Source: Paraphysomonas bandaiensis
Taxonomy: Eukaryota > Chrysophyceae
Assembly (NCBI GenBank): GCA_965644295.1
Contig: CBFFRP010000276.1
Coordinates: forward strand, 87,185 to 151,184
Length of the DNA stretch: 64,000 nt
Direction of reading: 5' to 3'
Shown one piece after another: positions 11,700 to 23,941 of the stretch. The first letter of the stretch is position 1; each line of letters begins with the position of its first letter. Below the pieces are notes generated by a model. It was not told where the DNA came from, made no database searches, and worked only from the letters and a program-made list of their open reading frames with translations. The translations under genes and the position numbers were made by a program.

Positions 11700-11836
11700 T
11701 GTGTGTTTGTTTATAATAAATGAGAGAATGAAACTCTCTTTTGTTTATATTGAATATGATTCTATAAGATCTAATTCAATAATATTGGAGTGATAGGAAT
11801 ATCTTCTTATGAGTTGATTGTTTAATGATGGGATTG

Positions 11837-11920
11837 TGTATATATATATGTATGTATATATATATGTATGTATATATATATGTATGTATATATATATATA
11901 TGTATGTATATGTGTGTGTG
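11837..11920. repeat. TATG/TA microsatellite upstream of the TMEM185-like gene
   Basis: Alternating (TA)n and GTATG units, ending in (GT)n. It lies about 140 bp upstream of the minus-strand start codon at 11699. Confidence 0.85.
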
Positions 11921-12983
11921 TTCATTACTATTCAATCTATGTGTTTTTTTTATATAGAAGAGATGCATGTATGGATGCTTCTATCTTCTATCTTCCTGTC
12001 ATATGGTATGTCCTTCTATACAGCATTCGTCCATACCTTCTGCTGTATAATCTGCTGTATATACAATAGCAAGATGCCATATTCCACATATGCATACACA
12101 TACTTTGGTAGACGTATACCGCCCGTATAGCTACACTCTACTTCGTCCACTCTACATTCGCTTATTATGGTGGACGGTGTACTATAGACGTACGTATAGT
12201 GAGAGGTACTACTGTACACAGTATGACCCTGTTTGTCTCAATTGTCGTCCAATTACCTCCGACTGCCTGTCAGTCGAGTTCCTCGAATAGTATGATGATG
12301 TTCTGTGTGTTTATAGACATATTCTAAGATAACACTCATCAATGACACCATCTTAATTCCTATATGTTTGTTTTATCTGATTCATTGTGATAACAACAGA
12401 TTCTTATCTTATAAATGTATCAAAGACAATAAGTTTGGAGACTTAAAATTCAATATCTGCAAAGAAATAGTTAATACACTGTCGTTTTCAGTGATCGTTG
12501 CAGTGTAGAGCGACTTGAGCATGTAATCGAAAGCAGATTGCCCTTTATGTTGTTCGTAAAGCTAACTTCCTGCGATTATACTAAACTTCGAACATGCATC
12601 ATGTCAGTATAGGGACCTGATCCTTACATTGTCTAATTTGTAACACATGGATTACTGGTAGTGTCCTGACTTTGCTGGACACCATTTTTGCACGCAACGC
12701 AGCCGGTAGATGACCATAGGTGTCAAAATATATCAAGAAGCTCGTTGTCCCGGAAAGACTGGGACGATAGAAAAAGTATCAATGATCCTTTTATTTTTCA
12801 CACAAAATATTTGAGACAGTACTCAGACAAGTCGGAGCTTAGTATGTAATGCACAATTTATATACGGGAGTAGCCTCCGAAAAGTGCTAGTGGACTGAAG
12901 TAAAACTTATCAATAGAGAACACAGGAGTTCAAGGACTACCTCAATTCAAGAAGTTAAAAAGCATCCAATCATTCAAAACATC
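11921..12983. other. Non-coding interval
   Basis: Contains short palindromic motifs such as CTGCTGTATA and several unsupported short frames. No plus-strand gene divergent from the TMEM185-like gene could be recognised. Confidence 0.45.
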
Positions 12984-13264
12984 GGGATTTATTATTCAAC
13001 CTAGTCAATTTGGTGTAATTTCCTAGTCACACCATAATTGTTGTAAAAACCTAGTCAAGTAGTTGAAAAATCTAGTAATTTAATTATTTATATTTTTTTA
13101 GTTTACAATGACTAGATTGACTAGGTGTTTTAGGGTATTCACCTAGTAGTCAAAAATAGTAATTGATTAGGTTGAATCATTTATTACTTTGACTAGGTAT
13201 TTACACCAAAAATAGTGTGACTAGGAAATTACATCAATTTGACTAGGTTGAATAATATTTCCCA
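12984..13264. mobile_element. MITE with about 48-bp terminal inverted repeats
   Basis: The left end GGGATTTATTATTCAACC through CTAGTCAATT and CCTAGTCACAC is mirrored at the right end (reverse complement TGGGAAATATTATTCAACC through CTAGTCAAATT and CCTAGTCACAC). The flank AAAACATC occurs at 12976-12983 and 13265-13272, an 8-bp target duplication. The element is about 280 bp and non-coding, so it must be mobilised in trans. A matching single end is at 23828. Confidence 0.85.
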
Positions 13265-13590
13265 AAAACATCTAGCCAGTATATGTAAAAGAACAAGAAG
13301 CGTTGAAACATATATACAGCTAAGTTTTATTTGATGCCGTACTTGGTAATTGTAATTTCTGCTATCGTAACATATTACTCTAAAATCTAAAATAGTTCCT
13401 TGTAAGAACGTTTGAAGTATTTGTAGATGTAGAAGCGACTATGCTTACGGATTAATACCCTTCAATAGTATACGGATTGACGGTTTTCATATCGGTAAGT
13501 GATTAATGTCGTGTAGTAGGCAATACTCCTTCGTATTACTTATGACAAAATCTTAATTTAGATACAGCACTTGATTCTATAATTTAGTCA

Positions 13591-14402
13591 CTACGCTAGT
13601 TTCACTGCAACAAATGTATTAACATAAGAATACCTTGACAGGACAATGAACAGCCGTCTGTACCACACAAACTGTGAAGCATGTGCACACATAGACCTAT
13701 AAGTCGTCAGATGACTGTTGTTAATAACTACAAACTCCTCAAATACTAATGAACACAAAATATCAAGAGGGCCTAAAAACTTTCTGAAAATGTTTGTGGA
13801 AATAAGTTTTACACACTGTATGTTGAAATCGAACTTTCTGTATATAGAAACGGCTTGAACAACTCCCCTGGACGTCGCAATATGGTTGGGATGACCTGAC
13901 ACACCACTCTCATCAAAGGTTACCACCTGTACACATAGGACACGTCAGAGATTAGTTTTTCCAATATATATAGTAAATACAGTACATCTCAATATAGTAA
14001 CAAGAATGCACTATTAACTATACGCCTACAATATATACACAAGGCATGTGTCTATACCAGATCCGGCTCAACGTCTTTCAAGATGTCCAACACAGTCTCA
14101 GAAACAACACTAATTGGCCATGATATGCTCATACTATCTTGTAAAAGAGGATGATCTACTACATACACATCTTCAGTTCGTATTCCATACAAATGTGCGG
14201 AATGTAACAACTCTTGTTTTCTTCTTTCACCTAAACCTTCAAAATTACCAGTTGATAAACAAAGTAATGATATTGTACAAGATGAAGGAAAAGAATTTAA
14301 AATTGGTGAAAAAAACATCGCTTCATCATCAGGATGTGCGATTATAAGAAGAATATTTCTATTCTTCTCAATTCTGTTATTTTTATTAGATTTCATCCAC
14401 AT
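13591..14402 (-). CDS. PIGL: N-acetylglucosaminyl-phosphatidylinositol de-N-acetylase
   Basis: Two exons: 14402-14058 and 13926-13591 (226 aa). It carries the metal-binding AHPDDEAMFF (22-31), LSTGNFEGLGERRKQEL, VTFDESGVSGHPNH (117-130) with the second metal-site residues, and the C-terminal block MCAHASQFVWYRRLF ... SRYSYVN typical of eukaryotic PIG-L. It catalyses the second step of GPI-anchor synthesis, removing acetate from GlcNAc-PI on the cytosolic face of the ER. Length is close to the usual 220-250. The usual N-terminal membrane helix is not obvious: the protein starts with a polar Lys/Asn-rich stretch and goes straight to the first strand. It is divergent from PAT1 across a 667-bp spacer. 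Confidence 0.93.
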
Positions 14403-15069
14403 TTTTATATATATTATGAGTTGATAAAGAGATTCTATCTTAGTATACTCTGTTTACACCACTATCATATAGAGGAAATGACAATATATACAGATTGTGT
14501 GATCATATTGTCTGATAATAAGTATGTAAGGTATGCAGAGGAGGGTACGTGAGTATCCTGTACAGTATCAGCATCCTTTGTATATTTTTGTTCAAAGATG
14601 CCTCAAATATTGAGATAACAATTATCTGTATTCCAGCCGTAGTTGTATATCAGTAATATAGAGTATATTTGATTCAATTTATTTCCGAAAACATTATATG
14701 CATGCGCATATCACAGCACGTAACTTTAAGACCCTATATACGGATGCAGTCTGCAGTATACAGCAGTATACCAGGATACTTCTCCCTCATATACGGATAT
14801 GGTATGCATGTATCAGTGCATAGGTCCAGATGTACAGGTATATAAATACTCCTCCTATACGTACATATATGACTATACGTACATTCGTAGTACTAAAACA
14901 CTCTTATGGAGTGTGCATGCATATAAGAGTTAGCTACCTCTCACTCATAGTTACATTACTCATATATATATATATATACACTGAATAACTACATAATTTA
15001 AATAATATTTCACAAATTCAGTGTATTTACAATAATTTAATTACTCTATCTATCAAACTACTTAATCCA
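14403..15069. promoter_or_regulatory. Divergent spacer between PIG-L and PAT1
   Basis: Holds palindromic repeat copy 1 (14566-14696). Downstream there are several short inverted motifs (CTGCAGTATACAGCAG, CTCTTATGGAG...CATATAAGAG) and a TA run at about 14960-14977. AT-rich throughout. Promoters for both genes must lie here. Confidence 0.5.
14566..14696 (+). repeat. Palindromic spacer repeat, copy 1
   Basis: Begins TATCAGCATCCTTTGTATAT and ends near TTTCCGAAAA. Inside are two adjacent palindromes, CTCAAATATTGAG and AGATAACAATTATCT. The GCATCC end lies 169 bp from the PIG-L start codon. Shares nearly all of its length with copies at 26.1, 31.8 and 40.2 kb. Confidence 0.85.
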
Positions 15070-18000
15070 ATGAACGATAATAACGGTACGTACATACATA
15101 CATACATACATACATAATCATATATATACAGATACATTCAACCCTCCACCAGGATTATCAAATAATCTTCCAGCATTTTTTCAAACTCCTGGTATTACAG
15201 TATTAGATGAATTAGAAGGGATGGCTTTAGGTGGGAATATGGATGATGGTATTGCTGATGATGATGATAATAATATGGAAACATTTGGAGATTCAAATGA
15301 AATATATACGGGTACAGAAACTCTTCCAGATTTTTTTTCTAAAACAACAATATCATCATCTGAAGAAATTTATTCTATTACCGATATGCCTCCTCCTGGT
15401 ATGCCTCCATTGGATCAACAACCGGTACTTCCCTCAGGTGCAAAGGTGTTGGATTCAAATATGAAGGAAGTAGCCGTTTCTTCGAACAATACTTCAGCTG
15501 ATGAGGATAGTTCAAAGCAGCCTCCTGCTGCCCCTCGCATGCCAATCGAAGGGCCAAAGCTTCTTCCCTGTCCACCGGGATATGTCCCTCCTCCTCAATC
15601 ACTCGCTAGCTTATCTACTCCTGGCGCTGGAGCTACTTGGCACTATGGTTATCTTCCTAGAGCTATAAGAGGTCCAATGATGCAGCATCAGTATAGTGCT
15701 CCAAATAGGTCTCGGAATATGCCTAGAAATGCACCTCAAGGGCAGCAGCGTGGTAATGGTAATCGACAACAATCGCAATATAGGGAACAGAATTCCCACG
15801 GAAGCAGTGGTAAGGATGTCGTACCAGACATGAGTGTTCCAGCTACCGGTATTGCACCTGGCCTTAGTTTTCCTGTCGTAAATACCCCCCCTGGTTTACC
15901 CCAAGTTCAACCGCATCATCATGCAAACAGGGCTCCGCCGAGTCATATGCCAGGTCGCGGAGGGAATAGATTTATCCCACCACAGCAGCAGTTTGGCCGA
16001 AATTTGCCAACAGGAGAAATGATGAAAGCCTCCGATGTCAAGTGAGGGCTGTTGTACTGTTGTGCTTATGTTGTGTTTCACATGCAATACTGTACATTGA
16101 AATATACCAATGTTGCATACACTTCAGTTCTGTTGCGTTTACTTACTTATATAGGTTTGTGGTTTCAAAAGTACTCCAATTGACGGAGACACAGGATCCG
16201 TACAACGACGACTTTTATTACATTCAGGTCCTGCTTTCATTGAAATATAATATCGTAGTCGTCTTCCCAGCGTATGATTACATTTTTGCGATATATCTAT
16301 CTAAAAATGTGTATCACTGATTTTTGTTTACATCTATTTAATTTTCTGGTTTAGACCACTATAAAGAAACATGAAAAGCGAGTTCGTGAGGCTCTTGACT
16401 GCAATATGCCACCCCCTCCTCCACTTCCGGTGATCCCATATAACGTCTGACATGAACACTCTGTAATACTCTGTATCTGCTACAGATACCACTCCCCACT
16501 TGGACAGAGACCAGAGAGCGTGTTAAGGCTGAGATTGATGCCACCAGGAATAGGATAGAGAACAATTCCAGACTTTGGGAGTCTCAAGAAAAGGTCATAT
16601 CCAGAGCTCTATGTTGTAGATGCTCGTATGAGGGTCACCGATGCTGTCACACGAACATTTTGTCACTTTCTTGAATCTCTTTTTCTGTGTAAAATTTACT
16701 TACTGCTTTACTTGGGCGATTTGCTCAATATGTGATACACCTGGAAAATATGTCACTTCGCCTATGTTGTAGGTCCTCGGTCACACCGTTAGGTCAGATG
16801 TGTCGAAACCTAGGGCTGTGTTGGACCTTTCCACAGCCGAAGAACGGCTAGCACGATGTGTACCTCCAGGTTTGATTTATAAAATCTTTGGATGTACTTG
16901 TTTTTGCCGTGTTGGTCTTTGTATGCCAATCCTCCGAGTTTATATACATCGAATTTTTTTTATGGCTGCTCCCTTAACGAAGTCTTACAGATGCAGACCC
17001 TTCTGCCCCGTCACTTTTCGGGGATGTGGATCCTCTTGCCCCAAATGCACATGAACTGTACGATGCAGGTGAGTACTTCTTCTGTATTTGTTGTAATATA
17101 CAAAAGATTTTTGTGAAATTGTTTGATTTAGTGGTATTGTCGTTGCTTATTACGCTTTTTGCACTCTATATAAGGCATCTTCTATGCTTATTTTTATATT
17201 ACTGTTCAACAGGAGGTGGTTGTGAGGATGACGATGAGGATAGGGTGAACCCCTTTACGACTGTTCTATGGAATATGCGCATGGCAGCGAACAGAGGATT
17301 TACAGCACTGTATACAGCACAGGTGTTAATTTACCATATATACCACTCGCGTATCTGTTTAAATGGGCAATATATATTGCGTTCTAACATGAATGCAAAT
17401 AATGTATTTATTGTCCTAATGAATCCGACACAGGAATTGCATCAACTTCTTATGACCCCTTTAGTTGCCTCCAATCCTATGGTTCGAAATGAGATATTGG
17501 CGAATGCCCAAAAGTCTCTTGCTTTACTTTCGAAATGCCTCGGAATTAAGGTCCATAAACCGAGCAGTGAGATTGATCCGAACTCTCTTCCTGTAATTAT
17601 ATTGGACGGTGCTCTAGTAGCGGCATTGCTGCAAACTGTAAAAGGCAAAAAACTCATTGCACGCGGATTGCCCATTATTCCCGCGGATGAAAGGTACTAA
17701 TATATGTGCGCCAAATGTATACTATGTTATCTTCACGTGCGTATATTACGGTGTTAAACATATACTATTGTAGGTGGACTTTATTGCCTGTGATAGTAGC
17801 CAGGATACTGCAGAAGGATCCCTCTGAGCAATCTCCAGAGGATGCCGCAGTTGAAACCACCTTGTTGTGTACACTTATTCGGGTACGTTCATGCTATGTT
17901 CGCGTGGTGGATGAACTCTTCTCATCGTATCCTTTTGTAGTTCATTGAATTTGAACATCAGTCTATCACCGAACGGCAACAGCATTTTCAAGCTAATCAT

Positions 18001-18249
18001 GCCCTAGATCACACAGAGTCTTTGGTGATGCTCTTGAGCCATCTTAGACAATGTATCAAATCTGTAATGGTATCACAAATGGAGAAAAGTCAGCTTCGAA
18101 AGGCCTTGAAATCAAGTCGTAAACGAGCAGAAGTCATGAATATCACCCTCAGACTTGGGAACAAAATAACTGAAGTCATTGACGACGAGTCGAAAAAGGT
18201 TGATTGGTGGCAGATGCGAGATGCCTTTATGCTAATGTTGGAAAACTAA
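15070..18249 (+). CDS. PAT1-family mRNA decapping activator
   Basis: Eleven exons: 15070-15085, 15132-16041, 16155-16227, 16355-16429, 16486-16593, 16773-16869, 16991-17068, 17213-17322, 17434-17693, 17774-17882 and 17941-18249 (714 aa, frame kept). The long, low-complexity N-terminus is rich in Pro/Gly/Gln (MPPPGMPPLDQQP, GPKLLPCPPGYVPPP). The conserved block VVSKVLQLTETQDPYNDDFY follows, then the basic VLGHTVRSDVSKPRAVLDL and the helical C-domain (GKKLIARGLPIIPADER). These features are characteristic of Pat1/PATL1, which binds the Lsm1-7 ring and DDX6/Dcp2 to trigger decapping in P-bodies. The first exon encodes only MNDNN plus one base, and a (GTAC/ATAC)n tract lies in intron 1. Confidence rests on the two conserved core blocks. 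Confidence 0.85.
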
Positions 18250-18965
18250 TGGCAAAGAGTTCGATGCTACTTTTCAGTAACACTTATTTGAATAGCGAAC
18301 TAAGAGGTGCAGTCGTAAAAATATCTGTAGTGGGACGGGAAAAAATATGAGCCTGGTGTTGTACAAGATTGAAGGGGTAGTAATTGAGCATTGCAGCTTA
18401 ACAGTGCAGTGTATGATTATTAACTTTTTATTAATCTAATCATAATATGTACTGGAATGGAAATATTAACCAGCCACCTATTTTACTACTATAAAGTGTA
18501 GTATACTGGAAACGTATTTTCCCGTGGATATTGTAGTGCTATATCGGCGAGCTTTACAGCTATACCGAGGTTGTCATAATACATCTCGCAAGGTTGAACT
18601 TTGGGATGATAAAATCGTAACATCATATAAATATATATCTTATATCGTTTCTGGAATTCGAATATCCACTAATAAAACAGTGTTCCAGAAGCCAAGGCTT
18701 TCTGATGATGTAACTGGTTAACTAGTCTTATAATTTAATTCTAGATCATATCGGTATAGTTTCTTTAACTCAAATACACACACAAAACAACGACGAAATA
18801 CTACTGTATGTTTTGGGGATATATATTTTGATTAAACATATGTTGATAGTGACCTATTCTATTCGCCTATCATACTCTAAATAGTTTTCTTCTGCGTTGT
18901 ATTTCTACCTACGTAACTTATTTTTGCGTTGGCATATCACTGCATTACATAATGAGATATCATAC
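18250..18965. other. Convergent 3' intergenic region
   Basis: Lies between the 3' ends of PAT1 (plus) and the MYB gene (minus). I see only AT-rich sequence and short unsupported frames. Confidence 0.5.
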
Positions 18966-20592
18966 CTACACCGTGTCTGTTGCTGTAACAACGGTCGCAG
19001 CATTGACAGTTGTAACATACCCTTCGTGTGTCTCAAGTTCGCCTTCTGTTGCAGGTCTTCGGGGCCGCGATATGATACGTCTTCGTGAACAGCACTGAAC
19101 CGGAGTACGAGTACCATTGAAATGTTTCGCCACAGCAACCCAATCCACATTACCGTCATTCCGCACACATTCCTCAGACACTTTCAGCAACAGTTCATCC
19201 TAACGCAGACGTAAGAGTTAAGAAAAATAACATACAAAATAAATACAACACGTTCTATACGTCAATATTGCCGCACCTCATGTGGCTCAAACGGAGTAGT
19301 CAAGTGCCCAGAGTCCATATAGCGCAGTGTTTTGGACCACCTTAATCTGTGCAAATATCATCGAAATGCTACATTTTTGCATGCAAAATATAATGTAGTA
19401 CGATCCCGCACAACATTGCATTGTATAATTCAGATTGCGTACCTGCATTGCTCTGGAGATCTAGTCTTTCCCATTAGTTCAGACACCTTAATCCAATCCA
19501 GTCCACCTCTCGGTCCTTTTCCATCGCATTCTGCAACTGCAGATCGCAACACTTCATCCTATATATCAACAAACACTAAATGCTTGTGCAGATACATGTC
19601 GCATATATACCTCTTCGGCAGTGAATTTCGATGTTTTCACAGGTTCAGTGCAATGTTTAAGGAAGCAATTCCAGCGTTCCAAGCACTGGCGTCGATTAAG
19701 CTCACCTCCCATAGCCTCTAAAACCTAATAGGTAAAAATGAAATGCAGACATCGACGACACCAGAATATTAACCAAAACTACACACAGGACACCAACAAA
19801 AGAAAACTATTTAAAAGGTGCCACAAATTAAAGAAGTGTTTTGCTCAAACGAATAAAAACTATAGAAAGCAACGAACCTTCTTCCATTTGACCTTGTCGT
19901 CGATAGTGTTTGCTTCAACAGCCGCCCTGAGACGATTGTCCTGTTGATACAAAAGTGTGAGACAGGTGAAAACAGAATATCTGTGGTAATTCTACTCTGT
20001 TGCCACTATTATAGTGGCAACTCCTGCAGAAACGAAATATTTCGCCAATCACAACATAACGTTACTACGTGCACAAGATATATATGCTATACGCAGCAAA
20101 ATAGTGAACATGTCTTACCATATCTTGTGTCCACAGCTTTCGCTTTTTTGGGTTCCTCTTTTCTGCACTACCAGGCCCAGCTAGCAACTAAATACACAGA
20201 AACATATTACCAAATAGATATCTCACATAGAGGTCACGTGGTAATAATATGATTGAAATAACAATATAAGAACATATAATGACCTGATGAGAACTAGATT
20301 CTGTTGCTAATATACTCCCTTCTTTTAATGTAGTTGTTATATCAGATTCTGAATTGTTATTCGTATCTATTACAGGAATTGATTGAATTGCTTTCGAACA
20401 TTCCAATGCAGCTAATAAATGTTTATGTTGTTCTTTTATTGTTGTTAATTCATGTAAATATTTTGCTGCAATAGTTTCAGTATGAATTAATTTTTGTTTC
20501 ACTTTATTTAATTCATTTTCAATATCTTCCATTCTTTGTTTATTATGATCATGTATATCCATATTGATATGATCATTCATTGAATTCTCCAT
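18966..20592 (-). CDS. Three-repeat MYB/SANT DNA-binding protein
   Basis: Seven exons: 20592-20284, 20187-20119, 19940-19878, 19724-19611, 19558-19443, 19340-19277 and 19199-18966 (322 aa). Residues 1-100 are a coiled-coil-like N-terminus. A basic NLS-like NPKKRKLW leads into repeat 1 (to WNCFLKH), repeat 2 (FTAEEDEVLRSAV ... LDWIKVSELMGKTRSPEQC) and repeat 3 (FEPHEDELLLKV ... VDWVAVAKHFNGTRTPVQC). Each repeat has the spaced aromatic residues and the (T/S)-x-x-Q-C third-helix signature of MYB proteins of the SNAPc4/3R type. It probably acts in the nucleus as a transcription factor or a snRNA-promoter factor. Exons split the repeats at irregular points. It is divergent from the FAD monooxygenase. 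Confidence 0.85.
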
Positions 20593-20880
20593 ATATTATA
20601 TGAAATAAGAATCCTTTCCTGATTGAATAAGAAGATAGATATTGATAAGAGAGTATTTTGAAATGAGCGGATGTCTCTTATCCGGGTAATATGAAATGAA
20701 CCGATATATATATATATATACTGTATATGTGTATGGAAGAGTCTGTACGATACACTGATTATAGTAGTATATATACATGTACAGAACTAATCAAAATTTC
20801 CGGTTGTTTTTAAATCGATCCGGTAGTACGTACACACAGAAGATCATGTAACCAGTAGGAATTCCTACTACGAACGTATA

Positions 20881-21147
20881 CTGTACATACATACATACAT
20901 ACATACATACATACATACATACATACATACATACATACATACATACATACATACATACATACATACATACATACATACATACATACATACATACATACAT
21001 ACATACGTACATACATACATACATACATACATACATACGTACATACATACATACATACATACGTACATACATACATACATACATACATACATACATACAT
21101 ACATACATACATACATACGTACATACATACATACATACATACGTACA
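20881..21147. repeat. (ATAC)n microsatellite, about 265 bp
   Basis: A nearly pure ATAC/TACA tetranucleotide tract interrupted by seven GTAC variants. It occupies the divergent spacer (20593-21178) and ends about 30 bp before the monooxygenase start codon. Open frames reading Met-Tyr-Val-Cys in all registers are artefacts of this repeat. Confidence 0.97.
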
Positions 21148-21178
21148 TATACAAAGATATGGTGAATCATTCGAAGAT

Positions 21179-22578
21179 ATGAATCATGGAGTGGGTAGCT
21201 CAGTTGAACATTTCCTAATTCACACTATAAACAATAATTCTTTTTATAACCATATGTTACTTTCTAATCTTCGTGTAGGTATAATTGGTGGCTCAATATC
21301 TGGTCAATTAAATGCATACTATCTTATACAGTTAGGTGCCAATGTGACTATCTATGAACGATCCAATACAGATAGTTTTATAGACCGGGGTGTTGGTATA
21401 GGTGTACCTACACATATTATTAATAAGCTTACATCTGAGGGTATATTAAGTAGTGATATGAAATATCTTCATTGTTCATTTTTTAATCGTATTGTACCAA
21501 ACAAGATCACACATACAGAGTATGGTAATATACTATGGAAACAACCTATACAAGTTGAGTTACTGAGTTGGTCAGAATTATTTCATCAATTATCTTATCA
21601 TATTCCAAAAAATATTATTCAGTTTGATAAAAAAGTGGTATCTGTTGAAATGAATGCAGATCACAAACCAACAATTGAGTTTGCAGATGGAAGCAGACAA
21701 GAGTTTGATCTCGTCATTGGATCAGATGGTTATCAATCCACAGTACGAAAGTATATTTCTCCTGAATCTAATCTTCAATATGCTGGATATGTTCTTTGGA
21801 GAGGATTCTTAACCGAATCAGAACTACAGAATTTTACTGCGGATCCTTCAGTTTTCGATGAATTTGCATTCGTGTTTCTTCCTGAGGTTGGAGGCCACCT
21901 AGTAATGTACTATGTAATCAAGGCAGACGGTCAAAAAGTTCTAACATGGGGCCTATATATTGTCCTCGATCGTGATGAATTCGATGTTGCTATGACAGAC
22001 AAAAATGGCTGTAAACATTCATATACTGTACCAGCTGGGTGTGTAAATGTCGCAATAGAGGAGAAATGGAAACATATGGCAATGAAAGAGTTACCAGATG
22101 TGTTTGGTGCAGTTATTGCTGCCACTTCTAACACATTCATTCAAGGCATATTTGACATGGATCTGCCTTCTTTGACAAGGGGGAAGGTTGTTCTTACAGG
22201 TGGGTGTTGTTGCTGTTGAATCATTCACTATTACTTGCTCTTCACTCGTGCAGCTAATATACTACTGCATGGAGTATAGGTGATGCCGGTTTCGTGGCTC
22301 GACCTCATACAGTAGCTGGGTTTGCTAAAGCTTATGAGAATGCCACAGCATTGCTGGCCGCCCTGACTGAGAGCACATCTATTGAAGAAGCACTTCAGAA
22401 ATACGACTCTTCACAGATCGCTACAATGCACCAGGCGATTGTGCTCGGCCGCAACCTAGGAGATGGAACTGTGCTCAATATACCTTGCGAGATAAAGGAG
22501 TGGAACGATGAACAGTGTAAGGAGTGGCTGGGATCGCTCATTAATGTGAGCGGAAAGCTAAATATATACTCAAAATAA
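21179..22578 (+). CDS. FAD-dependent aromatic-ring monooxygenase
   Basis: Two exons: 21179-22199 and 22280-22578 (439 aa). The N-terminal Rossmann motif VGIIGGSISG (33-42) ends with YERS after the second strand. DLVIGSDGYQSTVRKYI is the middle DG motif. GDAGFVARPHTVAGFAKAYE (from 341, spanning the splice junction) is the FAD ribityl-binding motif, in the RPH form seen in 2,6-dihydroxypyridine and related bacterial hydroxylases. It should use NAD(P)H and O2 to hydroxylate a small aromatic or heterocyclic ring. The substrate is unknown. The family resemblance is more bacterial than eukaryotic, yet the gene has an intron inside the third motif. An alternative start is the ATG at 21255 just before the first strand. 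The 5' third is very A/T-rich. Confidence 0.85.
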
Positions 22579-23827
22579 ATTGTCGATTAGTCTTCTATGA
22601 AAGCAGTAATATATTCTTTAGGACGAGATATATGTTATGCTGTTGAGTAGTGAAGATTTGTGAGTAACTGAAGCTTTTAATACTGTATGAATTCAACGTT
22701 CATATTATGGTAACTACATCGTCATGCTTGTCCTGTGTACGTATTGAGTATGGTAGGAGGTAAAAGAATAGATCTGAGAATTGCGGTTGAGACACATTAC
22801 TCCACTTAGTCAAACTGGTTCCATACCGAAGAGGAACAAGCGTAAATATCTATGTTCTACTATAATGTAAACTGATACCATACACTACTCAGCAGCATAA
22901 AATACATGCAGTGAATCTCGTCAGCATATGAAGTTACTAATTTTCTTTTTAAAGTCGTGTACTTCAATCTCGTAGAAATTTATGCAAATGGAATGGTCTT
23001 AATAGCGTTAACATTTAGTTATATTTAACCACGGGCAATAAAGAGGCTATATCATCCCGCGCTTAAAATTTTGAAACGAGGGCGTTTTAAATTTAGACAA
23101 GGGACGATACTCTTTATCCCTAGGTTAAATTGTAGCTTATCACCATGACGTTGAAAAGTTAATATTAGATTGTATAGCGATTTGTAGCATGCTTGCTGTA
23201 TTAAGAAATAGATATTCCCTGATTAAAATTAAGAAAACAAATGAGAACTCATATACTTTCAAATTAATGATATGTATACTGTTTGCTTAGGGAGTAGCAA
23301 TAGTACTAGATCAATAAACTCCAGGTTTCTATAAGAACTGCTACAACAAATGTACACAGAAGGATACTGAGGGAATAGCAACTGCGAGGTGTTGATATTC
23401 GTACATAAGTGTGATGATGAATGTGAACAGTAGTAGGCGCAAGAGAAACTTCTTATTGCCTTAATTATTAATTAGCATCATCATCACATTTATATACAAT
23501 CCGCTTTACCGCTGCTAGTGCACCTGATCGAATGATGTGTGTATGAGTATGATATGAGGAACACAATATGGCCCAAACCTAAAAGAACTGGGTGTCACTG
23601 CTCCTAACCACCTATATAGCATCAGATATGGCACTTTATCTCTCCTGAAATATTCTTGAAGTTGTTTGAAGTCCTGACCTCATTACGATCTTATACATCA
23701 GTCGAAGGATGGAATATAACTTGGAGTGTTTGATAAAATGCTCTGATAGTTGACTCATGATTATAGTTTATCTATAATTGTGTACTACAATGAAAGCACA
23801 TACATATTATGACTGTCAATATTATAA
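22579..23827. other. Gene-free interval
   Basis: I see no coding, RNA or clear repeat content here. It is 3' flank of the monooxygenase. Confidence 0.5.
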
Positions 23828-23857
23828 TGGGAAATATTATTCAACCTAGTCAAATTA
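23828..23857 (+). repeat. Single terminal repeat of the 13-kb MITE
   Basis: TGGGAAATATTATTCAACC followed by TAGTCAAATT matches the right end of the MITE at 13264 (inverted). Beyond this the match decays. No partner end was found nearby. Confidence 0.7.
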
Positions 23858-23941
23858 GTTGAATGCCTATATTTGCCCGGTGATGATATGAGCGCTCTGC
23901 CGAGCCCAAATCAGGCCAAAAAAGAGCTTTTTTAGTTAAAA

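Noticed and set aside
15378-16087. Minus-strand and alternative frames in PAT1 exon 2
   Set aside because: Low-complexity shadows. The plus-strand frame joins across ten introns with conserved PAT1 blocks.
20791-21170. Frames encoding long Met-Tyr-Val-Cys repeats
   Set aside because: Translation of the ATAC microsatellite. No evidence of coding.
21185-21215. tRNA-like GTGGGTAGCTCAGTTG
   Set aside because: It resembles a tRNA D-arm but no anticodon arm, T-arm or acceptor pairing follows, and it lies in the monooxygenase reading frame.
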